This document shows positions 7,163-11,971 of a stretch of DNA of 11,971 nucleotides, piece by piece (within the stretch, counting starts at the first letter, position 1; every line of letters begins with the position of its first letter). The position numbers and the translations under genes are program-made. The notes below the pieces were generated by a model. That model did no database searches and was not told the origin of the DNA. It worked only from the letters and a program-made list of their open reading frames with translations. Origin of the DNA: an uncultured Granulosicoccaceae bacterium (GTDB taxonomy: Bacteria > Pseudomonadota > Gammaproteobacteria > CALCKW01); contig CALDHJ010000113.1 in NCBI GenBank assembly GCA_937941555.1, positions 1-11,971 of the forward strand. The letters are read 5' to 3'.

Positions 7163-7275
7163 GCTGAGGGCTCCTATTCAACTCAGTGCGCATTGTGTTC
7201 GGGGCACCATTGCGGGGCAAACCGCAACGCCGCGCCACGCTCGTGCGCACACCGAATCCGTTTCGGGACTTTCAC

Positions 7276-8160
7276 ATGAACATTCTCATCACCGGCGGCA
7301 CCGGATTCATAGGACTCCCACTGACTCAGTCACTGATGCGTGAACACAACGTCATCGTCTGGTGCCGGCGTCCCGAACGTGTGGCCGCCGGCGCGACGGC
7401 CGTGACATCGCTTGATGACATCGGCGATACCACCATCGACGCTGTCATCAACCTCGCTGGTGAGGGCATCGCCGACTCGCGCTGGAGCGCTTCACGCAAA
7501 GCCGCGATCCGCGACAGCCGGCTCGGCACCACTGCCGCACTCGGCGCCTGGCTCGCGACACGGCCCCAGCCGCCGTCGGTGTTCATCAGCGGGTCGGCGA
7601 TCGGTTTTTACGGCCTCGAATCCGGCGACGCGCCGGTCACCGAGGCAGACGGTGGCGACGATAGCTTCTCGAGTGTGCTCTGCCGGGATTGGGAACAGAC
7701 CGCCCGCGAGGCGTGTCCGGCGGGAACACGGCTTTGTCTGCTGCGCACCGGTATCGTGCTCGGCGATGGTGGCGCACTTGCAAAAATGCGCCTGCCTTTT
7801 TCGCTCGGCCTCGGTGGCCCGGTCGGGTCGGGTGCCCAGTGGATGCCGTGGATCCACCTCGACGACATCGTCTCGTTGATTCAGTTTCTGCTCGACGACG
7901 AGCGCGCGAGCGGCCCGATCAACGCAACGGCGCCCAAGCCGGTCAGCAACCGAGAGTTCGCAGCCGCACTCGGTCGCGTACTGAAGCGGCCCGCGTTTCT
8001 GCCCATGCCGGCCTTTGCCGTGAAGGCGTTGTTCGGGCAGATGGGGGACGAGCTGTTGCTGCGGGGTCGCAAGGTGTTGCCTGCGACCGCGACCGCACTG
8101 GGTTTCAACTTTGCGTTCGAGACACTCGAAGCGGCTCTGCAGGACGTGCTTCGGCGCTGA
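7276..8160 (+). CDS. yfcH: TIGR01777/YfcH-type NAD(P)-dependent epimerase
   Basis: A 294-residue extended SDR protein, the normal size for the TIGR01777 family. It has the nucleotide-binding motif GGTGFIG (7-13), then INLAGEGIADSRW, SGSAIGFYG, LLRTGIVLG, GSGAQWMPWIH and a C-terminal region with a LRGRKVLPATATALGF-like motif, all hallmarks of the family. The second SDR residue pattern SGSAIGFYG replaces the usual catalytic Ser-Tyr region. The physiological reaction is unknown. The ATG at 7276 begins directly at the Rossmann strand MNILITGG; an open frame extends 30 codons upstream but has no family-like sequence. It is divergent from gph and 162 bases ahead of gapdh. Confidence 0.9.
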   Translation: MNILITGGTGFIGLPLTQSLMREHNVIVWCRRPERVAAGATAVTSLDDIGDTTIDAVINLAGEGIADSRWSASRKAAIRDSRLGTTAALGAWLATRPQPPSVFISGSAIGFYGLESGDAPVTEADGGDDSFSSVLCRDWEQTAREACPAGTRLCLLRTGIVLGDGGALAKMRLPFSLGLGGPVGSGAQWMPWIHLDDIVSLIQFLLDDERASGPINATAPKPVSNREFAAALGRVLKRPAFLPMPAFAVKALFGQMGDELLLRGRKVLPATATALGFNFAFETLEAALQDVLRR

Positions 8161-8249
8161 CAGAGCCTGCCTGCCGTTGCAGCTCGACAACAGCCGCGCG
8201 GACCAACCATCTCGACGCCATGTCACGGTTTTGACATATTGACGCCGTA

Positions 8250-8284
8250 GTGTGGGCCAGTTGGCAGTGCAGGCTGGACCACAC
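8250..8284. promoter_or_regulatory. Imperfect inverted repeat (hairpin or operator) ahead of the gapdh-arsJ pair
   Basis: GTGTGGGCCAG (8250-8260) and CTGGACCACAC (8274-8284) are complementary at 10 of 11 positions with a 13-base loop. The right arm ends 38 bases before the gapdh start. There is no T-run after it, so it is not a normal terminator. It could be an operator for an ArsR-type repressor or a leader hairpin. A TTGACA hexamer at 8231-8236 lies just upstream but lacks a good -10 partner. Confidence 0.5.
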
Positions 8285-8322
8285 CCACGCCGCCACACCC
8301 TGAACACCACGGAGACACCACC

Positions 8323-9321
8323 ATGACCGTCTACGCCGTCAACGGCCTGGGTCGAATCGGAAAACTGGCGCTTCGGCCCCTGCTCGAGCGCGGCGCCAAG
8401 ATCGCCTGGATCAACGACGCGGTCGGCGACCCGGCGATGCACGCGCACCTGTTCGAATTCGATACCGTGCACGGGCGCTGGCCCGCCAACTTCACGCACA
8501 GCGACAACGCCGTCTCGATCGACGGGGTGTCGCTGCCGTTCATCGGCACGCGCGACCTGGCCGTGCTGCCACTCGACGGCGTCGACGTGGTGATCGACTG
8601 CACCGGCGCGTTCCGCAGTGAGGCGGCGCTCGCGCCCTACTTCGACGCCGGCGTGAAGAAAGTGGTGGTCTCGGCACCGGTCAAGGATGGGGATGCCGCG
8701 AACCTCGTGTTCGGCGTCAACCACACCGTTTACGAACCCAACCGCCACCGCATCGTGACCGCCGCCAGCTGCACCACCAACTGCCTCGCGCCAGTGGTGA
8801 AGGTGTTGCACGAGAACCTCGGCATCAAGCACGGCTCGATCACCACGATTCACGACGTCACCAACACGCAGACCATCGTCGATCGCCCGGCCAAAGACTT
8901 CCGCCGTGCACGCTCAGCGCTCAACTCGCTGATCCCGACCACCACCGGCAGCGCAACGGCCATCACCCTGATCTACCCCGAGCTCGCCGGCCGCTTGAAC
9001 GGCCACGCCGTGCGGGTCCCGCTGCTCAATGCCTCACTCACCGATTGCGTGTTCGAGGTCGAGCGTGCGACCAGCGTCGAAGAAGTGAACGCGCTTTTCA
9101 AAACCGCAGCCGACGGCAGACTCGCCGGCATACTCGGCTACGAGGAGCGCCCGCTCGTCTCGACCGACTACACCAACGACGAACGCTCGAGCATCGTCGA
9201 TGCCTTGTCGACCATGGTCATCAACGGCACGCAAGTGAAGGTCTACGCCTGGTATGACAACGAAATGGGTTACGCCCATCGACTAGTCGACGTGGCGCTG
9301 TTGGTCGGAGCCTCTGTGTGA
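8323..9321 (+). CDS. gapdh: ArsJ-associated glyceraldehyde-3-phosphate dehydrogenase
   Basis: A 332-residue phosphorylating GAPDH. It shows the NAD-binding NGLGRIGK (7-14), Asp32 (NAD preference), catalytic Cys150 in SCTTNCLAP, His177 in TTIHDVTN, the phosphate-site stretch [10 protein letters not shown], and [10 protein letters not shown] near the end. In the known ArsJ pathway this enzyme uses arsenate in place of phosphate to form unstable 1-arseno-3-phosphoglycerate, which ArsJ exports. The assignment to the arsenic role, rather than glycolysis, rests on the overlap with arsJ (stop within GTGA) and on the ArsJ-type sequence flavour. GGAG (8311-8314) lies eight bases before the ATG. No arsR, arsC or arsenite pump lies in the window. 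Confidence 0.92.
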   Translation: MTVYAVNGLGRIGKLALRPLLERGAKIAWINDAVGDPAMHAHLFEFDTVHGRWPANFTHSDNAVSIDGVSLPFIGTRDLAVLPLDGVDVVIDCTGAFRSEAALAPYFDAGVKKVVVSAPVKDGDAANLVFGVNHTVYEPNRHRIVTAASCTTNCLAPVVKVLHENLGIKHGSITTIHDVTNTQTIVDRPAKDFRRARSALNSLIPTTTGSATAITLIYPELAGRLNGHAVRVPLLNASLTDCVFEVERATSVEEVNALFKTAADGRLAGILGYEERPLVSTDYTNDERSSIVDALSTMVINGTQVKVYAWYDNEMGYAHRLVDVALLVGASV

Positions 9322-10571
9322 CAACTACCGCCGGGCGGCCAGACGGTTTGCCGGCGTACCTCGCCGTCACCGCCGCCTACTGGGCGTTCATGTTGACCGA
9401 TGGCGCCTTGCGCATGTTGGTGTTGCTGCATTTTCATGCCCTGGGCTTCACGCCGGTGCAGCTCGCCTACTTGTTCGTGCTATACGAAATCGCCGGCATG
9501 GCGACCAACCTCTGTGCAGGCTGGTTGGCTGCACGATTCGGTTTGACCTCGACACTCTATGCCGGCCTTGTCATACAGCTCGCGGCGCTGCTGGCTCTGA
9601 CGCGGCTCGATCCCAACTGGTCTATCGGCGCGTCGGTGGTGTTCGTGATGGCTGTTCAAGGGGCGAGCGGTGTCGCCAAAGACCTCACCAAAATGTCTGC
9701 CAAATCTGCGGTCAAGTGGCTGGCACCAGCTGAAGGCGACGGGCTGTTCCGCTGGGTTGCAGCGCTTACGGGCTCCAAGAACGCCATCAAGGGCCTCGGC
9801 TTTTTGCTGGGCGCGGGCCTGCTCGCCACACTCGGTTTCAACGGCGCGGTGTTGGCGATGGCAGCGGCGTTGGCTGTGGTGCTGATTGGCACCGCGGTCG
9901 CCATGCCATCGGGGTTGCCCTCAGGGCGTAAAGACGCCAAGTTCAAAGACGTCTTTTCAACCGAGCGCAATGTCAACTGGTTGTCTCTCGCCCGGGTCTT
10001 CCTGTTTGGCGCGCGCGACGTGTGGTTTGTGGTCGGAATACCGATTTACTTCTATGCCGTGCTCTCTGACGGGACCACCGAAGGCAACCGCACAGCCTTC
10101 TTTGCCATCGGTTTTTTCATGGCAGTGTGGATCATGCTGTATGGCGCTGTGCAAGCCAACACGCCTCGGATGTTGCGCGCCAATACGCGCAGCACTGCGC
10201 AATTGATGCACGCTGCCAGCCGCTGGGCCTGGATGTTGACCGCTGTGCCCGCGGCACTCACAGTCGCAGCACTTTCGGCAAACGGCCCATCAAGTTGGCT
10301 GACCGCTGTCCTGGTGCTTGGCTTGTTGCTCTTTGGCGCACTCTTCGCGGTGAACTCCGCGCTGCACTCCTACCTGATTCTCGCCTTCAGCCGAACCGAC
10401 CGCGTGACCCTCGACGTCGGCTTCTATTACATGGCAAACGCAGGCGGCCGATTGCTCGGCACAGTGCTGTCAGGTGTGTCATACCAGGTGGGCGGCCTTG
10501 CCCTGATGCTCGCAGTCGCCACCGCGATGGTGGCAACCAGCGCGCTCGCGACAACCAGACTATCAGCTTGA
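9318..10571 (+). CDS. arsJ: Organoarsenical (1-arseno-3-phosphoglycerate) efflux MFS transporter ArsJ
   Basis: A 417-residue integral membrane protein of the major facilitator superfamily with about ten to twelve hydrophobic segments. ArsJ-specific stretches are readily recognised: [40 protein letters not shown] and [13 protein letters not shown]. It exports the GAPDH product 1-arseno-3-phosphoglycerate across the inner membrane, giving arsenate resistance without reduction to arsenite (established for the pair in Pseudomonas). Translation starts at GTG 9318, which overlaps the gapdh stop by four bases; GGAG at 9307-9310 is seven bases upstream, so the two are translationally coupled. Its 3' end overlaps the convergent b561-like gene by nine bases. 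Confidence 0.93.
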   Translation: MTTTAGRPDGLPAYLAVTAAYWAFMLTDGALRMLVLLHFHALGFTPVQLAYLFVLYEIAGMATNLCAGWLAARFGLTSTLYAGLVIQLAALLALTRLDPNWSIGASVVFVMAVQGASGVAKDLTKMSAKSAVKWLAPAEGDGLFRWVAALTGSKNAIKGLGFLLGAGLLATLGFNGAVLAMAAALAVVLIGTAVAMPSGLPSGRKDAKFKDVFSTERNVNWLSLARVFLFGARDVWFVVGIPIYFYAVLSDGTTEGNRTAFFAIGFFMAVWIMLYGAVQANTPRMLRANTRSTAQLMHAASRWAWMLTAVPAALTVAALSANGPSSWLTAVLVLGLLLFGALFAVNSALHSYLILAFSRTDRVTLDVGFYYMANAGGRLLGTVLSGVSYQVGGLALMLAVATAMVATSALATTRLSA

Positions 10572-11312
10572 ATCGGTGTGCTCATGCCCGACAGGGGCTG
10601 ACGCAAGACCGGACTGCAAACGGCGCGCACCCCATCGGGTTGGCAAATGGTTGCCAGGGTGGGCGGCGTCCGGACCCCAGATCGCCTGGTAGGTGTCGAT
10701 CGCGCAACCCTGCCGTTGCAGCCAGCAAAATGCCAACACCAGCACAGTCCACCAGCACACGACGCTCAGCCACATCCAGTGAGGTGCGTTTGCGTGCCAC
10801 ATGCCTGTCAGCACCGCGACCACACTGATGCAAACAAGCGTATAGCCCAGAGTCTTGTGAAACGACTCGAACACGCGCCGGCGCAGGGTCATGCTGTAGT
10901 GGTCGCCTGCGATCGAGCCATCCGCTAGGGGTGATGTCGGGCCCCCTTTGCTACCGCGCAACACCCCCGACAACACTTGCACTGCCATCGCGATCAGCAC
11001 GAGCCGGCCGAGCCACACGTGCCAACCCACACCAGACCACGCCCCGCTGTACCCCACGAGGTAGAAAGCCAACGCGGCGAGCAGAGCGGCGAGGCTGTGC
11101 AGAATCCAGTGGCTGCGCCACCACACCTGACTGTCGAGTTCGTCGGGCCAGCGTTGCGAGGGCATGACCTTGGCAAAGCGCGCAATCAGGATGGCCGCGG
11201 GCACCAGCACCGCCCACACCAGTACCATGAGCCGCCCGTGCCACGCGACCGCCTCGGTCACAGCATGGCCACGGCTCGGGTCAATCGGAAGCAGTAACCA
11301 CTCCCAAATCAA
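10563..11312 (-). CDS. Cytochrome b561-like (ferric reductase/DOMON-b561 type) membrane protein
   Basis: A 249-residue protein with about five to six membrane spans. It matches the b561 core: AWHGRLMVLVWAVLVPAA (His25), ARFAKVMP, WWRSHWILHS (His68/His72), GWHVWLGR (His98) with VQVLSG, and ESFHKTLGY (His152) with VLTGMWHA. Four spaced histidines suggest two b-type hemes and transmembrane electron transfer, probably of quinol or ascorbate-like electrons (family knowledge; donor and acceptor unknown). There is no DOMON domain; the soluble tail after residue 200 has DTYQAIWGPD. The start is TTG at 11312, overlapping the permease stop (TTGA), with GGGGG and AAAGG just upstream; the ATG 28 codons later would remove part of the conserved N-terminus. 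The TTG start is likely but not certain. Confidence 0.8.
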   Translation of the reverse strand: MIWEWLLLPIDPSRGHAVTEAVAWHGRLMVLVWAVLVPAAILIARFAKVMPSQRWPDELDSQVWWRSHWILHSLAALLAALAFYLVGYSGAWSGVGWHVWLGRLVLIAMAVQVLSGVLRGSKGGPTSPLADGSIAGDHYSMTLRRRVFESFHKTLGYTLVCISVVAVLTGMWHANAPHWMWLSVVCWWTVLVLAFCWLQRQGCAIDTYQAIWGPDAAHPGNHLPTRWGARRLQSGLASAPVGHEHTDSS

Positions 11313-11971
11313 CCTTTCACCGCCCCCGCCGTCATGCCGGTGATGATCTGGCGCGACGCCAACAAGGTGAAGATGATGGGCGGTATGGCGAGCAGCATGC
11401 CGGTCGCCATGATCACGCCCCATTCGATATTGAATTCGGACATGTTGTTGACGATCAGAATCGGCACCGTCTTGGTGTCGCGGTCCGAGAGCGCGGAGGC
11501 GAGCAGGTATTCGTTCCATGCAATGCGAAACGCGAAGATTGCTGCAGCCGCGAGGCCGGGGCGAATCAACGGCAGAACCACAAGAAAAAACACCTGAAAC
11601 GGCCCCGCCCCGTCCATGCGCGCGGCCTCTTCCAGCTGACGCGGCACTTGCACGATGAAGCTCTGCAAGATCCAGATCACGAACGGCAGGTTCATCGCGA
11701 TGTAGACGAGGATGATGCCGCTGTGGGTGCCGGCGAGGCAGATATCGCCGCGCCCACCGAAGGTGTCGCGGATCATCTCGCCGAGAAAGCTGTCCTTGTC
11801 GATACAGAATTCGTTGTTCCAGAGACCGAACACCGGCACCAGCAACACAGCCGGCGGCAACATGCGGACCGCGAGTGTTGTCATGGAGGCGACGTCGCGC
11901 CCCATGAACTTGAAACGCACGAGGGCGTAGGCCGCCATGCAGCCGATGACCAGGGTCAGCGCCGTCGAGAT
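11309..11971 (-). CDS. Carbohydrate ABC transporter permease, MalG-like (CUT1), 5' end missing
   Basis: The last 220 residues of a binding-protein-dependent transport permease; the frame is open at the right edge, so the N-terminus lies outside the window. It shows the EAA loop EEAARMDGAGPFQVFFLVVLPLIRP that contacts the ATPase, a WNEYLLA segment, and the CUT1 C-terminus MTAGAVKG. It forms the inner-membrane channel with a MalF-like partner and a MalK/UgpC ATPase, presumably for a sugar or polyol. The loop between two membrane spans (about WNNEFCIDKDSFLGEMI and on to DICLAG) is longer than usual and holds two cysteines. The stop overlaps the TTG of the b561-like gene. Confidence 0.9.
   Translation of the reverse strand: MSTALTLVIGCMAAYALVRFKFMGRDVASMTTLAVRMLPPAVLLVPVFGLWNNEFCIDKDSFLGEMIRDTFGGRGDICLAGTHSGIILVYIAMNLPFVIWILQSFIVQVPRQLEEAARMDGAGPFQVFFLVVLPLIRPGLAAAAIFAFRIAWNEYLLASALSDRDTKTVPILIVNNMSEFNIEWGVIMATGMLLAIPPIIFTLLASRQIITGMTAGAVKG

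Noticed and set aside
7186..7275. Thirty-codon upstream extension of the YfcH-type gene
   Set aside because: The conserved Rossmann strand begins at the ATG at 7276; the extension is Arg/Pro-rich and overlaps the divergent promoter region with gph.
8231..8259. Sigma-70 promoter with TTGACA at 8231 for gapdh
   Set aside because: The hexamer is good, but at normal spacing the -10 position reads GGGCCA; only a poor TAGTGT occurs, too close to the -35, so no promoter is called.
7492..8853. Long open frame of 453 codons on the - strand across yfcH and gapdh
   Set aside because: It is antisense to two strongly recognisable genes, has low-complexity His/Arg/Gly-rich sequence typical of shadow frames in high-GC DNA, and shows no domain.
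9318..10571. ArsJ as a generic sugar or drug MFS exporter
   Set aside because: The ArsJ-specific stretch around [16 protein letters not shown] and the overlap with a GAPDH gene make the arsenic assignment much more likely.
11313..11519. Upstream extension of the b561-like frame into the permease gene
   Set aside because: The translated extension is His/Arg/Asp-rich shadow sequence of the permease; the b561 family similarity begins at the TTG at 11312.

Overview
The window is high-GC DNA, densely packed with genes and mostly chromosomal in character. The genes are typical of a free-living, probably marine or soil, proteobacterium. The Gph phosphatase, the TIGR01777/YfcH-type reductase, the ArsJ pair and the M35 protease slightly favour a gammaproteobacterium, but the sequence alone does not settle the taxon. 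No tRNA, rRNA, insertion sequence, integrase or CRISPR array was seen.

Left part (1-2592): the 3' end of a DadA/PuuB-type FAD amine or amino-acid oxidoreductase, an NAD-type SDR dehydrogenase and an arginase/agmatinase-family ureohydrolase run on the + strand with short gaps, like a small catabolic operon for a guanidino, amine or amino compound. A PhyH-type Fe(II)/2-oxoglutarate dioxygenase converges on them from the - strand.

Middle part (2593-7162): an intergenic stretch with a small direct repeat leads to an exported TPR protein. A well-formed bidirectional terminator separates it from a - strand block holding a thioredoxin-like peroxiredoxin-family protein (CNHC motif) and a 758-residue secreted M35 (aspzincin) metalloprotease. 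The protease is unusual: after the catalytic domain and two PPC-like domains it runs through a membrane segment and a perfect lipoprotein-type signal (LLAGC) into a second copy of its own N-terminal domain. Upstream, also on the - strand, is a phosphoglycolate-phosphatase-like HAD enzyme.

Right part (7163-11971): divergent from the phosphatase lies a YfcH-type SDR epimerase, then a gapdh-arsJ pair with a 4-base overlap. This is the known arsenate detoxification module: GAPDH forms 1-arseno-3-phosphoglycerate and ArsJ exports it. An 11-bp imperfect inverted repeat sits just ahead of gapdh, and no arsR is present in the window. Converging on arsJ with a 9-base overlap is a cytochrome b561-like membrane protein that starts at a TTG overlapping the stop of a CUT1 sugar ABC permease, whose 5' end lies outside the window.

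The most interesting items are the protease/lipoprotein fusion with the duplicated domain, the translationally coupled b561-like gene behind a sugar permease, and the self-contained gapdh-arsJ module. None is proven to be a new system; the fusion protease is the strongest candidate for undescribed architecture.
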